From contig NZ_FYAK01000008.1 in the NCBI RefSeq assembly GCF_900185615.1, forward strand, positions 1-64,000: a DNA stretch of 64,000 bases, in the 5' to 3' direction. The notes beneath the pieces were generated by a model that was given only the letters and a program-made list of their open reading frames with translations, searched no databases and was not told the origin of the DNA. Made by a program: the position numbers and the translations under genes. Shown here piece after piece: positions 9,080 to 19,520 of the stretch (position 1 is its first letter; every line of letters starts with the position of its first letter). The stretch comes from Photobacterium malacitanum (GTDB lineage: Bacteria; Pseudomonadota; Gammaproteobacteria; Enterobacterales; Vibrionaceae).

Positions 9080-9607
9080 TTACTTTTGAGCGCGTGCAAA
9101 TGAAGACATGATTTCTTCTTTAGCGGCCTCAACTCCCTGCCAACCATCAATTTTTACCCACTTATTGGCTTCGAGCTCTTTATAATGTTGGAAGAAATGC
9201 ACAATTTGAGCTTTTAATAGTGCTGGAAGATCTTCAATATCATTAATATGGTTATATTCACTGCTAAGTTTTGAATGGGGAACCGCGATGATTTTAGCGT
9301 CTTCACCTGATTCATCTGTCATTTTTAGCACGCCTATTGGACGACAACGAATCACTGAGCCTGCTAGTAGTGGGTACGGAGTTGGCACTAATACATCTAC
9401 CGGATCGCCATCAAGTGATAGCGTGTGGTTGATATAACCATAATTACATGGATAGAACATCGGTGTAGAGGTGAAACGGTCAACAAAAATCGCGCCACTG
9501 GCTTTATCTACTTCGTACTTAATTGGATCTGCGTTAGCTGGAATTTCAATAATAACGTTAATATCGTTGGGAATGTCCTGACCGGCAGTTACTTTGTTTA
9601 AGCCCAT
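9080..9607 (-). CDS. ppa: Inorganic pyrophosphatase (family I)
   Basis: This 175-residue enzyme hydrolyses pyrophosphate to phosphate in the cytoplasm and so pulls biosynthetic reactions forward. It is nearly collinear with E. coli Ppa, with the blocks [41 protein letters not shown] and [11 protein letters not shown] holding the Asp/Glu/Lys residues of the Mg site. The ATG at 9607 matches the E. coli start and has an AAAGGAA site; an upstream ATG at 9640 is rejected. The rhodanese gene follows closely. The ppa-fbp-mpl neighbourhood also occurs in E. coli. Confidence 0.96.
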   Translation of the reverse strand: MGLNKVTAGQDIPNDINVIIEIPANADPIKYEVDKASGAIFVDRFTSTPMFYPCNYGYINHTLSLDGDPVDVLVPTPYPLLAGSVIRCRPIGVLKMTDESGEDAKIIAVPHSKLSSEYNHINDIEDLPALLKAQIVHFFQHYKELEANKWVKIDGWQGVEAAKEEIMSSFARAQK

Positions 9608-9736
9608 GATAGATTCCTTTTGGTTAATAAAATGTTGCATATGTTGAGATTATCATGATTGAGGCTAAAAACAACCGTCGAGTCTAAGGCGTTTTTGAAG
9701 GCATTTAAAATGCGATAAAGCGAGGATTAATGATTG

Positions 9737-9760
9737 TCAAGGTGGCTAATACCACCTTGA
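9737..9760. terminator. Hairpin downstream of fbp
   Basis: A perfect 9-bp stem (TCAAGGTGG / CCACCTTGA) with a CTAATA loop sits just after the fbp stop. The minus-strand U tract is poor, so termination is probable but not certain. Confidence 0.6.
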
Positions 9761-9770
9761 ATCATCATTG

Positions 9771-10784
9771 TTATTGGTCATCTACTTCGTGTAGAAAAGC
9801 TTCTACCTTGTTGACCATATTGGTTGAGCCAACAAAGAAAGGTACGCGTTGATGTAATTCAGTTGGTATAAGATCCAAAATACGCTGTTGGCCATCTGTT
9901 GCTCGTCCACCGGCTTGCTCAATTAACAGTGCCATGGGGTTACACTCATATAGGAGACGTAATTTTCCATTGGGGTAACTGGCCGTACTGGGATAAAGAT
10001 AAATACCACCTTTCAATAAATTCCTATGAAAATCAGCAACTAAAGAGCCAATGTAGCGCGATGTATAAGGGCGATTATCTTGTGGTACACATTCTTGGCA
10101 ATATTTGATGTATTTTTTTACCCCTAGTGGGAAACGAATATAATTACCTTCGTTGATCGAGTAAATATTGCCATCAACTGGAATTTGCATGTTTTCATGC
10201 GAGAGACAGAATACACCGAGAGAAGGATCGTAGGTGAAGCCATGAACACCATTACCAGTGGTATAAACCAACATAGTTGATGAGCCATAAATAATATAAC
10301 CAGCAGCGACTTGGCGATGACCCGGTTGAAGGAAGTCTGCATCTGTTGCAGGTGAGCCGACGGGGGATATACGGCGATAGATCGAGAAAATAGTACCGAC
10401 AGATACATTGACATCAATGTTCGATGAGCCATCAAGCGGATCCATTAATACTACATATTTAGCATCACGGTTTAATTGACGGTTAAAACTGACCGCTTGA
10501 TCTTCTTCTTCACTGGCTATACCACAAACTTGATCGCGTGCTTCTAATGCTGCTTTGAATTTATCATTAGCATAAAGGTCGAGTTTTTGTTGTTCTTCAC
10601 CTTGCACATTTTCGGTGCCTACAGCCCCAGTTATATCAACGAGTCCTGCTTTATTGATTTCGCGGTTTACGATTTTAGCCGCTAGTTTAATCGAGCCTAA
10701 TAGTGATGATAGTTCGCCACTGGCGTGAGGAAAATCATTCTGTTTCTCGACAATAAATTCACCAAGCGTTCTAATATCGGTCAT
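9771..10784 (-). CDS. fbp: Fructose-1,6-bisphosphatase class I
   Basis: This 337-residue cytoplasmic enzyme dephosphorylates fructose 1,6-bisphosphate in gluconeogenesis. The metal and substrate motif [18 protein letters not shown] is intact, as are ASEEEDQ (metal ligands) and the substrate loop [20 protein letters not shown]. It matches E. coli Fbp along its full length, with four extra N-terminal residues. The ATG at 10784 has an AAGGA site; an upstream in-frame ATG at 10799 is rejected. It is divergent from mpl. Confidence 0.96.
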   Translation of the reverse strand: MTDIRTLGEFIVEKQNDFPHASGELSSLLGSIKLAAKIVNREINKAGLVDITGAVGTENVQGEEQQKLDLYANDKFKAALEARDQVCGIASEEEDQAVSFNRQLNRDAKYVVLMDPLDGSSNIDVNVSVGTIFSIYRRISPVGSPATDADFLQPGHRQVAAGYIIYGSSTMLVYTTGNGVHGFTYDPSLGVFCLSHENMQIPVDGNIYSINEGNYIRFPLGVKKYIKYCQECVPQDNRPYTSRYIGSLVADFHRNLLKGGIYLYPSTASYPNGKLRLLYECNPMALLIEQAGGRATDGQQRILDLIPTELHQRVPFFVGSTNMVNKVEAFLHEVDDQ

Positions 10785-10980
10785 AAACAATCCTTGCATT
10801 ATGTTGTCATAGGGTAGAGAGATTCAGTTGTATATTGGTTGGATCTCAACGCATAATGAGATTCAATTCCCCATAGTATTTTTCGTTATATAAAGAATTG
10901 TATATAAAGATCTTTTTTATGGTAACGAAGTAACGTTAAAGCGTGACATTAATAAGAATTAAGGATGGAAAGAGCAATAT

Positions 10981-12336
10981 ATGCATATTCATATTTTAGG
11001 TATTTGTGGAACATTTATGGGGGGGGCAGCCACATTAGCGACCCAGCTTGGACATAAAGTAACGGGCTCTGATGCTAATGTTTACCCACCTATGAGCACC
11101 ATGCTTGAATCTCAAGGTATTGAAATAATTCAAGGATATGATCCTGAGCAATTAAAGCCTGCTCCTGATTTAGTGGTGATCGGTAATGCCATGAGCCGTG
11201 GCAATCCGTGTGTTGAATATGTGCTGAACAATAATTTACGTTATACCTCTGGCCCACAATGGTTACAGGATTATTTATTACATGATCGTTGGGTGATGGC
11301 TGTTGCTGGTACGCATGGTAAGACAACCACAGCAAGTATGTTGGCATGGATCCTTGATGATTGTGGTTATCAACCAGGCTTTTTAGTTGGTGGCGTACTT
11401 GGAAACTTTGGCGTGTCAGCGCGTCTTGGCGAAAGTATGTTCTTTGTGGTTGAAGCTGATGAATATGATAGTGCTTTTTTTGATAAGCGTTCGAAGTTTG
11501 TACATTACCATCCACGGACTTTGATCATGAATAATTTAGAATTCGATCATGCTGATATTTTTGACGATCTAAAAGCGATTCAACGTCAATTTCATCATTT
11601 AGTACGTACGGTTCCTGGAAATGGACGTATTTTAGCGCCACAGGGCGTTAAAAATATTGATGAAACATTGGCTATGGGGTGCTGGAGTGAGCTGGAATAT
11701 ATAGGCAATGATGGTCATTGGCGTGCTGATAAAAAACGCGAAGATGGTAGCGTGTTTGATGTTTATCTTGATGATCTTTTAGTAGGAACTGTGGATTGGG
11801 CATTAGTGGGCGATCATAATGTTAATAATGCACTTATGGCTATTGCGGCTGCTCGCCATGTCGGAGTAACGGCGAATTTGGCTTGTGAATCATTAGCTAA
11901 ATTTATCAATACCAAGCGTCGATTAGAGTATAAAGGTCAGGTTAACGGAGTCACGGTATACGATGATTTTGCTCACCATCCAACAGCTATTGCGCTGACT
12001 TTAGGTGGGCTGAGAGCGAAATTACATCAATCACGTATTCTTGCGGTACTTGAGCCACGATCTAACACCATGAAGTTAGGGGTTCATAAACATGATTTAG
12101 CCCCTGCATTAGATGCTGCTGATGAAGTATTTTTATTTCAGCCTGATAATATTCCATGGTCAGTACAAGAGATTGCTGATCAATGCCCTCAGCCTGCGTT
12201 TTGTAGCGATGATATCGATACGCTGGTGGCTAAGATTGTTGAGTCCGCTCATAGTGGCGATACGATTTTAGTGATGAGTAACGGCGGTTTTAGTGGTATT
12301 CACGGTAAGTTATTAGCCGCGTTAACTGCAAAATAA
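10981..12336 (+). CDS. mpl: Mpl, UDP-MurNAc:L-Ala-gamma-D-Glu-meso-DAP ligase
   Basis: This 451-residue Mur ligase family protein reattaches the recycled tripeptide L-Ala-gamma-D-Glu-meso-DAP to UDP-MurNAc, saving a de novo synthesis step for peptidoglycan. The N-terminal nucleotide-binding loop (GICGTFMGG) starts at residue 8. The ATP-binding GTHGKTTT is at residues 110-117, and the central Mur motifs (EADEYDSAFFDKRSKF, VGDHNVNNALMA) follow. Length and order match E. coli Mpl (457). A GGAAAGAG site precedes the ATG. ubiX starts 12 bases downstream, which suggests a two-gene operon. Confidence 0.96.
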   Translation: MHIHILGICGTFMGGAATLATQLGHKVTGSDANVYPPMSTMLESQGIEIIQGYDPEQLKPAPDLVVIGNAMSRGNPCVEYVLNNNLRYTSGPQWLQDYLLHDRWVMAVAGTHGKTTTASMLAWILDDCGYQPGFLVGGVLGNFGVSARLGESMFFVVEADEYDSAFFDKRSKFVHYHPRTLIMNNLEFDHADIFDDLKAIQRQFHHLVRTVPGNGRILAPQGVKNIDETLAMGCWSELEYIGNDGHWRADKKREDGSVFDVYLDDLLVGTVDWALVGDHNVNNALMAIAAARHVGVTANLACESLAKFINTKRRLEYKGQVNGVTVYDDFAHHPTAIALTLGGLRAKLHQSRILAVLEPRSNTMKLGVHKHDLAPALDAADEVFLFQPDNIPWSVQEIADQCPQPAFCSDDIDTLVAKIVESAHSGDTILVMSNGGFSGIHGKLLAALTAK

Positions 12337-12348
12337 AAGTGAGAGAGA

Positions 12349-12969
12349 ATGAAACCGAAACAGATAACATTAGCATGGACGGGCGCGTCTGGTGCACCTT
12401 ATGGTTTGCGGTTGTTGGAATGTTTATTAGCGGCTGATTATCAGGTTTATCTGTTGATATCATCTGCGGCGCGAGTGGTATTAGCGACAGAGCATGGACT
12501 TAAATTATCAGCAGCACCAGCAACAGCACAACAACAATTAGTTGAGTTTTTACAATGTCCAACTGAAAAATTAGTGGTGTGTGGTAAAGAAGAGTGGTTC
12601 TCACCAGTCGCTTCTGGCTCGGCTGCCCCTAAGCAGATGGTGATCTGTCCATGTTCAGCATCAACATTAGCTTCAGTTGCTTATGGTATGTCTAATAATT
12701 TGCTTGAGCGAGCAGCTGATGTAGTGATAAAAGAACGCGGTCAGTTATTGCTAGTGATCAGGGAAACCCCATTTTCTAGTATCCATTTAGAGAATATGCT
12801 TAAGTTATCGCAATTGGGCGTAACAATTATGCCTGCAGCCCCTGGGTTTTATCATCAACCACAAACTATTGATGATTTAGTTGATTTTATGGTGGCAAGG
12901 ATATTAGATCATCTCAAAATAGAGCAAGGGTTAGTACCTCGCTGGGGTTATGAGCAACCTGAAAAATAA
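12349..12969 (+). CDS. ubiX: UbiX, flavin prenyltransferase
   Basis: This 206-residue enzyme attaches a dimethylallyl group to FMN, giving the prenyl-FMN cofactor that UbiD needs to decarboxylate a ubiquinone precursor. The FMN-binding start [16 protein letters not shown] and the C-terminal block [26 protein letters not shown] are typical of the UbiX/Pad1 family. [14 protein letters not shown] holds the conserved Ser-rich loop. It is close behind mpl with a GAGAG site before the ATG and is convergent with argR. Confidence 0.94.
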   Translation: MKPKQITLAWTGASGAPYGLRLLECLLAADYQVYLLISSAARVVLATEHGLKLSAAPATAQQQLVEFLQCPTEKLVVCGKEEWFSPVASGSAAPKQMVICPCSASTLASVAYGMSNNLLERAADVVIKERGQLLLVIRETPFSSIHLENMLKLSQLGVTIMPAAPGFYHQPQTIDDLVDFMVARILDHLKIEQGLVPRWGYEQPEK

Positions 12970-13004
12970 TAGTGTCGTTTATTACCACGAGACATTATAA
13001 ACGA

Positions 13005-13060
13005 AGGGTCTATGTTTCTTGAGCATGTATATTGATGCAGTATGAAGTTAGATAGACCCT
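13005..13060. other. Long-loop inverted repeat between ubiX and argR
   Basis: AGGGTCTAT (13005-13013) pairs perfectly with ATAGACCCT (13052-13060) across a 38-base loop. It lies between two convergent genes and could act as a shared 3'-end structure. There is no U tract, so I do not call it a terminator. Confidence 0.4.
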
Positions 13061-13069
13061 CATTATCGA

Positions 13070-13540
13070 TCAGTGGCTGTAGTCAAACAGTCCACATACT
13101 GACGCATAAAGCTCATTAGTCGTGATGTTACTGGTTGGAGTAATAAAAATCGTATCATCACCGGCCACAACACCTAAGATCCCTTCTGGTCGACCTAAAG
13201 AATCTAATAAACGTGCAATCACTTGTGCCGCACCAGGGCCGGTATGGATCACAACTAGCGCACTGTTAAAGCCAACTTCCATTACCAACTCTTTTAGAGG
13301 GCTACTGATTGTTGGAACACCAAGTTCAATCGGTAAACAATACACCATTTCCATCTTGGCGTTGCGAGTACGTACTGCACCAAATTTGGTGAGCATGCGA
13401 GAGACTTTTGATTGATTAATATTATCAAAACCCTGTGCTTTCAACGCATCAACAATCTCACCTTGAGAACTGAATTTTTCTTCTTTTAAAATTAATTTAA
13501 ACGCTTTAACGAGACGTTCTTGTTTGTCTGAATTTCGCAT
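13070..13540 (-). CDS. argR: ArgR, arginine repressor
   Basis: This 156-residue regulator of arginine synthesis and catabolism has the expected two domains. The N-terminal winged helix (about residues 1-75, with the recognition region [13 protein letters not shown]) binds ARG boxes. The C-terminal domain forms hexamers and binds L-arginine (about 85-156, with [15 protein letters not shown] and GDDTIF). Length equals E. coli ArgR. It is divergent from mdh, as in E. coli and Vibrio. The wide intergenic region may hold autoregulatory ARG boxes, but I could not identify a convincing pair. Confidence 0.96.
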   Translation of the reverse strand: MRNSDKQERLVKAFKLILKEEKFSSQGEIVDALKAQGFDNINQSKVSRMLTKFGAVRTRNAKMEMVYCLPIELGVPTISSPLKELVMEVGFNSALVVIHTGPGAAQVIARLLDSLGRPEGILGVVAGDDTIFITPTSNITTNELYASVCGLFDYSH

Positions 13541-13933
13541 AAGTAAATATTATCTACAGGGACGAGGTAAACCATTTTTGCATAACCTGTGACTCACTGG
13601 CAAACAAAGTGAATCAAAATAAATATGTGAAGCCGCATTTTTGTTATATATAAAAAATTTTATTGTGACTCTTGTCATTGTTTTATCAAAACTAATTAAT
13701 CGGATTTTGATAAATAATAGCCATTATTAAATATTTATTTTATTTGTCTGATAAAAGCGTTTGAGTGCATTTTTATGGGATTCTGCGTTACTTCGCAAAG
13801 CGAGTGGGTGAGGATTGTATTTTTTTTATGCTTAATATAACGTCCATAGATTGTTATTCAGTTACTACTATTGTTAGCTGAAGTCGATTGTACCCACTTC
13901 AAAAATATACTTCTATCGTAAAGGAGAACGAAC
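13541..13933. other. argR-mdh divergent regulatory region
   Basis: This 393-base A/T-rich region contains the promoters of argR and mdh. A possible CRP-like half match (TGTGA-N6-TCATT) lies near 13675, but the right half is degenerate. No reading frame with a ribosome-binding site is present. The last bases carry the strong AAGGAG site of mdh. Confidence 0.5.
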
Positions 13934-14872
13934 ATGAAAGTTGCTGTAATTGGTGCGGCTGGTGGTATTGGTCAAGCATTAGCATTGCTATTGAAAAACC
14001 GTTTACCTGCAGGCTCAGATCTTGCTCTATATGATATTGCTCCTGTAACACCTGGTGTTGCAGCAGATTTAAGCCATATTCCAACCCCAGTAGCAATTAA
14101 AGGATATTGTGGTGACGATCCAACACCGGCACTAGAAGGTGCTGATGTTGTGCTTATTTCTGCAGGGGTGGCACGTAAGCCGGGTATGGATCGTGCTGAC
14201 TTATTCAATGTTAATGCTGGTATTGTGAAATCATTAGCAGAAAAAATCGCCGTTGTATGTCCTGCAGCATGTGTTGGTATTATTACTAATCCAGTTAATA
14301 CTACAGTTGCAATTGCAGCTGATGTGTTGAAAAAAGCGGGTGTTTACGATAAGCGTAAATTGTTTGGTATTACCACACTTGATGTTATCCGTTCTGAAAC
14401 CTTTGTTGCTGAACTAAAAGGTGTTTCACCATGTGATATTCGAGTGCCTGTTATTGGTGGTCACTCGGGCGTGACTATTTTACCATTGCTATCACAAGTT
14501 GAAGGTGTGAGCTTTACTGACGATGAAGTGAAAGCACTAACGCCTCGTATTCAGAATGCAGGCACTGAAGTTGTGGAAGCAAAAGCGGGTGGTGGTTCAG
14601 CAACGCTCTCTATGGGCCAAGCAGCATGTCGCTTTGGCTTAGCGATGGTACGTGCACTGCAAGGTGAGCAGGGTGTTGTTGAGTGTGCATATGTTGAAGG
14701 TGATGGTAAACATGCTCGTTTCTTCGCTCAACCAGTATTACTGGGTAAAGAAGGGATTGAGGAAGTGATGGATTACGGTCACTTAAGTGCATTTGAGCAA
14801 CATGCATTAGAAAGTATGCTTGATACATTGCGTGGCGATATTACGCTTGGAGAAGAGTTCGCTGCCCAATAA
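13934..14872 (+). CDS. mdh: NAD-dependent malate dehydrogenase
   Basis: This 312-residue cytoplasmic enzyme interconverts malate and oxaloacetate in the TCA cycle. The N-terminal NAD-binding GAAGGIGQ loop is followed by the substrate-binding Arg loop ([11 protein letters not shown]). The catalytic His lies in [10 protein letters not shown], near residue 177. The length equals E. coli Mdh. An AAGGAG site lies at the right distance from the ATG. An intrinsic terminator follows, so it is monocistronic. Confidence 0.97.
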   Translation: MKVAVIGAAGGIGQALALLLKNRLPAGSDLALYDIAPVTPGVAADLSHIPTPVAIKGYCGDDPTPALEGADVVLISAGVARKPGMDRADLFNVNAGIVKSLAEKIAVVCPAACVGIITNPVNTTVAIAADVLKKAGVYDKRKLFGITTLDVIRSETFVAELKGVSPCDIRVPVIGGHSGVTILPLLSQVEGVSFTDDEVKALTPRIQNAGTEVVEAKAGGGSATLSMGQAACRFGLAMVRALQGEQGVVECAYVEGDGKHARFFAQPVLLGKEGIEEVMDYGHLSAFEQHALESMLDTLRGDITLGEEFAAQ

Positions 14873-14900
14873 GCCAAGATAATTAACATATAAACACGAC

Positions 14901-14941
14901 AGACCCTTCAATAGTTGGTAATCAATTATTGAGGGTCTTTT
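14901..14941 (+). terminator. mdh terminator
   Basis: AGACCC plus TCAAT pairs with ATTGAGGGTCT, with one bulged base, and is followed by a T run (TCTTTT). It lies 28 bases past the mdh stop and ahead of the convergent small gene. Confidence 0.85.
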
Positions 14942-14956
14942 CGTATCAGCGAAATA

Positions 14957-15148
14957 TTAATAATAACGATCGCATCCGTTATGGAGCTGGGGTTGGTCGA
15001 TAAGATCAACGATATCAATCGACTGTAGCTGATGATCGTGATGGTGTTCAATGATCACTGATTGGTATTGATGATCAATGCCGATCACTTTTCCTACACC
15101 ATGACAAGATTCGACCCACATTCCTGTGGTTAGATGTTTGATATCCAT
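14957..15148 (-). CDS. Small hypothetical protein with an SH3-like motif
   Basis: This 63-residue soluble protein starts MDIKHLTTGMWVES, with a short beta-rich block GMWVES-CHGVGKVIGID. That block resembles the KOW/SH3-like openings of CarD- or Hfq-adjacent small proteins, but the resemblance is only visual. The centre is His-rich (IEHHHDHQ). The ATG at 15148 has a good GAAGGTGG site; an upstream in-frame GTG at 15154 lies inside that site and is rejected. It sits alone between mdh (convergent) and ispB (same strand, separated by a terminator), so it has its own promoter. No function can be given. Confidence 0.65.
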   Translation of the reverse strand: MDIKHLTTGMWVESCHGVGKVIGIDHQYQSVIIEHHHDHQLQSIDIVDLIDQPQLHNGCDRYY

Positions 15149-15251
15149 AGCCACCTTCTTAGCCTATAAGGTATAAAAATTACGGGTAGCTATAGTATAG
15201 ATCATCATAGATCGTGGTATAACAACGATAAGATATCGATTTCTGAAAATA

Positions 15252-15279
15252 AAAAACCTGTCACCAAAGACAGGTTTTT
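15252..15279 (-). terminator. ispB terminator
   Basis: An 11-bp perfect stem (AAAAACCTGTC / GACAGGTTTTT) with an ACCAAA loop. On the minus strand it ends in a run of T, just after the ispB stop. Confidence 0.9.
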
Positions 15280-15296
15280 CAATAGGGAGGGAAGAG

Positions 15297-16268
15297 CTAT
15301 TTTTTACGTTGTACTGCCATATGCGCCAATGTGATAAGAGCTTGCTTATAGTCAGAATCAGCAATTGGTGCAAGAGCGGCTATAGCTTTCTGCGCTTCTT
15401 CTTCTGCACGTTGCTGGGTGTACTCTAACGAACCGTGCTGGTGCATACATGCTAAAATAGCATCAAGCTTATCCATACCATTAGCATGCATAATCGCGTC
15501 ACGTATCATTGCTGCTTGCGTTTGATCGCCATGGTGCATTGCATGCAATAGCGGTAACGTTGGTTTACCTTCAGCAAGATCATCGCCGACGTTCTTGCCC
15601 ATTTCTTTGCCATCGGCAACATAGTCAAGTACATCATCGATGAGCTGGAAGGCGGTACCTAAATAACGACCATATTCTTGAAGTGCAAGCTCAATATCAG
15701 CTGGCGCTTCAGCAATAATTGCCGCAATTTGGGTTGAAGCTTCAAATAAACGCGCTGTTTTGGAGTAGATAACTTGCATGTAGCTATCTTCAGTGGTGTC
15801 AGGATCATTGCAGTTCATTAACTGCAACACTTCACCTTCAGCGATCACGTTAGTGGCTTCACTCATGATGTCGAGGATCTTTAAAGATCGTAGGCTAGTC
15901 ATCATTTGAAATGAGCGAGTGTAAATATAATCACCCACTAACACACTGGCGGCGTTACCAAACGCAGCATTTGCCGTTTCTTTGCCACGGCGCATATCTG
16001 ATTCATCAACAACATCGTCATGAAGCAATGTCGCGGTATGAATAAACTCAACAAAAGCAGCAGCTGTGGTGTGTTTATCACCGCCATAGCCAAGTGCACG
16101 TGCTGTTAATACTGCCAGCATGGGGCGAATACGTTTGCCGCCACTGTTTACAATGTAGAATCCGAGTTGATTGATGAGGGCAACATCTGAGTTAAGTTGC
16201 GCCTGTATCTTCGCGTCGACTTCCGCCATATCGTTGGCGGTGAGCGCTTGGATAGCTTTAAAATCCAT
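15297..16268 (-). CDS. ispB: IspB, octaprenyl diphosphate synthase
   Basis: This 323-residue trans-prenyltransferase elongates farnesyl diphosphate to the C40 side chain of ubiquinone and menaquinone. The first Asp-rich motif is in LLHDDVVDESDMRRG (about residues 83-97) and the second is in FQLIDDVLDY. NSGGKRIRPML is the isopentenyl diphosphate-binding region. Length equals E. coli IspB. It is divergent from rplU, an arrangement conserved with E. coli, and is essential in that organism. Confidence 0.96.
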   Translation of the reverse strand: MDFKAIQALTANDMAEVDAKIQAQLNSDVALINQLGFYIVNSGGKRIRPMLAVLTARALGYGGDKHTTAAAFVEFIHTATLLHDDVVDESDMRRGKETANAAFGNAASVLVGDYIYTRSFQMMTSLRSLKILDIMSEATNVIAEGEVLQLMNCNDPDTTEDSYMQVIYSKTARLFEASTQIAAIIAEAPADIELALQEYGRYLGTAFQLIDDVLDYVADGKEMGKNVGDDLAEGKPTLPLLHAMHHGDQTQAAMIRDAIMHANGMDKLDAILACMHQHGSLEYTQQRAEEEAQKAIAALAPIADSDYKQALITLAHMAVQRKK

Positions 16269-16429
16269 TATACGTCCAGCAAGATTGTTAGCCGCGTAGG
16301 GCGGAAAATTTTTCGAATTGATACTGGAATCTTACACTAAAATAACCATATCGTCATAACCTCAAATACAGCTATTTCAAACAGTTTTTGGATTGGGTAG
16401 CTTTTCACCAATTTTCTTTCGAGAATGGC

Positions 16430-16458
16430 TTGCCACAAAGTCTCTTTTCGCGTAACAT
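16430..16458 (+). promoter_or_regulatory. Predicted rplU-rpmA promoter
   Basis: TTGCCA and TAACAT are separated by 17 bases and followed by a GC-rich discriminator (TCGCGCCC). This is a good sigma-70 promoter of the kind that responds to growth rate and ppGpp. Transcription would start near 16465, giving a leader of about 80 bases. Confidence 0.65.
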
Positions 16459-16485
16459 TCGCGCCCTATTGATGACAAGATTAAG

Positions 16486-16529
16486 CGCATACCCATTGCC
16501 CATTTTAGACGTGGCAAATGGCCTATGCG
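16486..16529 (+). promoter_or_regulatory. Long hairpin in the rplU leader
   Basis: CGCATA (16486-16491) pairs with TATGCG (16524-16529), and CCATTGCC (16493-16500) pairs with GGCAAATGG (16513-16521) with one bulge. The stem ends six bases before the rplU Shine-Dalgarno GCGGAG. Its position suggests control of ribosome access, possibly by L21 itself; that is an inference. Confidence 0.55.
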
Positions 16530-16546
16530 GAGAAGCGGAGTAAGAC

Positions 16547-16858
16547 ATGTACGCTGTTTTCCAAAGTGGTGGTAAACAACACCGTGTAAGCGAAGGCCAA
16601 ACCTTACGCTTAGAAAAATTAGACGCTGAAACTGGCGCTAACGTTGAATTTGATTCAGTTCTTTTAGTAGCTAATGGCGAAGAAGTAACTGTAGGTGCAC
16701 CGTTTGTAGCTGGCGGTAAAGTAACTGCTGAAGTTGTTACTCACGGTCGTGGCGATAAAATTAAAATCGTTAAGTTCCGTCGTCGTAAGCACTCTCGTAA
16801 GCAAATGGGCCACCGTCAGTGGTTCACTGAAGTCAAAATTACTGGCATCAGCGCTTAA
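16547..16858 (+). CDS. rplU: 50S ribosomal protein L21
   Basis: This 103-residue protein binds 23S rRNA near domain I. The family start [14 protein letters not shown] is intact, and the basic segment [19 protein letters not shown] (about residues 70-90) is the RNA-binding signature. Length equals E. coli L21. It is followed after 18 bases by rpmA and is read from the promoter and structured leader described just upstream. Confidence 0.98.
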   Translation: MYAVFQSGGKQHRVSEGQTLRLEKLDAETGANVEFDSVLLVANGEEVTVGAPFVAGGKVTAEVVTHGRGDKIKIVKFRRRKHSRKQMGHRQWFTEVKITGISA

Positions 16859-16876
16859 TAACAGGAGAATTTAAAG

Positions 16877-17134
16877 ATGGCACATAAAAAAGCTGGCGGT
16901 TCTACTAATAACGGCCGTGATTCAGAAAGCAAACGCCTAGGTGTTAAGCGTTTTGGTGGCGAGTCTGTATTAGCAGGCAACATCATCGTTCGTCAACGTG
17001 GTACTAAGTTCCACGCTGGCACAAACGTTGGCCTAGGTAAAGACCACACTCTATTCGCTCTATCTGACGGTAAAGTGAAGTTTGAAGTTAAAGGTCCTAA
17101 AAACCGTAAATTCGTATCTATCGACGCTGAATAA
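16877..17134 (+). CDS. rpmA: 50S ribosomal protein L27
   Basis: This 85-residue protein reaches the peptidyl-transferase centre with its N-terminal tail, which is visible as [15 protein letters not shown], followed by GVKRFGG. No Firmicutes-type cleaved N-terminal extension is present. An AGGAGAA site precedes the ATG. A terminator follows, separating it partly from yhbE. Confidence 0.98.
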   Translation: MAHKKAGGSTNNGRDSESKRLGVKRFGGESVLAGNIIVRQRGTKFHAGTNVGLGKDHTLFALSDGKVKFEVKGPKNRKFVSIDAE

Positions 17135-17158
17135 TTTTCAGGATCGACACGAATATTA

Positions 17159-17186
17159 AAGCCCTGCCTTTTTGGCGGGGCTTTTT
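17159..17186 (+). terminator. rplU-rpmA terminator
   Basis: AAGCCCTGCC pairs with GGCGGGGCTT (one G-U pair) and is followed by T residues. It lies 25 bases past rpmA. It may be leaky, since yhbE starts only 16 bases later. Confidence 0.85.
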
Positions 17187-17201
17187 ATATCTGGAGGGTT
17201 T

Positions 17202-18128
17202 ATGATTAACCGCGGCCCGATAATTGGTTTTTTTCTTGCAATGACAACCGCCATTTTTTGGGGGGCATTGCCAATTGCAATGAAACAAGCTGTAGAGGTG
17301 ATGGATCCTTTTACGATTGTTTGGTATCGCTTTATCACTGCAGCGTTGGGTTTAGGCCTATTTTTAGCGTGGCGAAAGCAATTACCAACAATATCAAATC
17401 TTGGCCGAATGAGTTGGGTGGTGCTAGTCATCGCCAGCGTTGGCCTTGCGGGTAACTTTGTGCTGTATAACAGTTCATTGAAATACCTGAACCCTCCTGT
17501 TGTACAAGTTATTATCCAATTAGCGCCAGTGATGCTGTTAGTATCAAGTGCATGGATATTTAAAGAAAAATTAGGTCGCCATCAAATTATTGGTGTAATC
17601 GCTTTAATTAGTGGTTTGATCTTATTCTTTAATGAACGGCTGATTGAGTTGTTTACCAGTTTTTCTGGCTATACTCTTGGTGTTAGTCTTGCTGTTGCCG
17701 CTGCGTTAGTGTGGGTCGTTTATGGCTTAGCGCAGAAATGGTTATTAAGACAGTTTTCATCAGCACAAATATTACTGATGATTTATATCATCTGTGCTGT
17801 AATACTGACGCCAATGGCACAACCACAACAAATTTTAACAATGGATAACCGCCAATTAGGGATGCTGTTATTCTGTTGTGTTAATACGCTTGTTGGCTAT
17901 GGTGCATTTGCAGAAGCAATGGCCCGTTGGCAAGCATCACAAGTGAGCGCGGTGATCACACTGACTCCCTTGTTTACGATATTATTTGTCGATCTTGCGA
18001 GTTTGGCTTGGCCACAATATGTTGCGACAGTCTCTTTGAATATATGGGGCTATCTCGGTGCTATGGTTGTGGTAAGTGGCGCTGTTTGCTGTGCAATAGG
18101 CCATAAGTTTATTCGCCAAAGCAAATAG
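17202..18128 (+). CDS. yhbE: YhbE-like EamA/DMT-family transporter
   Basis: This 308-residue inner-membrane protein has ten predicted spans in two EamA repeats (about residues 8-140 and 155-300). Short charged loops separate the spans. The location between rpmA and obgE matches E. coli yhbE. Substrate is unknown; the family exports amino acids and other metabolites. The ATG at 17202 has a GGAGG site. An in-frame start at 17172 lies inside the upstream terminator and is rejected. Confidence 0.88.
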   Translation: MINRGPIIGFFLAMTTAIFWGALPIAMKQAVEVMDPFTIVWYRFITAALGLGLFLAWRKQLPTISNLGRMSWVVLVIASVGLAGNFVLYNSSLKYLNPPVVQVIIQLAPVMLLVSSAWIFKEKLGRHQIIGVIALISGLILFFNERLIELFTSFSGYTLGVSLAVAAALVWVVYGLAQKWLLRQFSSAQILLMIYIICAVILTPMAQPQQILTMDNRQLGMLLFCCVNTLVGYGAFAEAMARWQASQVSAVITLTPLFTILFVDLASLAWPQYVATVSLNIWGYLGAMVVVSGAVCCAIGHKFIRQSK

Positions 18129-18171
18129 TCAAGGTCCATAACAATAATTACTACGCGATGATCTGTGCTAA

Positions 18172-19392
<1,221 letters not shown>

Positions 19393-19416
19393 GTTCTGAT
19401 CGTGCTTTATGCGAAT

Positions 19417-19446
19417 AAGCCATACCGTTAAGGTGTGGCTTTTTTT
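19417..19446 (+). terminator. obgE terminator
   Basis: AAGCCATACC pairs with GGTGTGGCTT (one G-U pair) and is followed by seven T residues, 24 bases past obgE. Confidence 0.9.
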
Positions 19447-19520
19447 GTGCTTAATCAACGAATACGGTTGTAGGTTAGGTATGCTAGTTGTTACAAAATG
19501 GGTTTTATAATGGATTATAA

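Noticed and set aside
13122-13415. 97-codon frame antisense to argR
   Set aside because: Fully inside argR on the other strand, without its own start signals.
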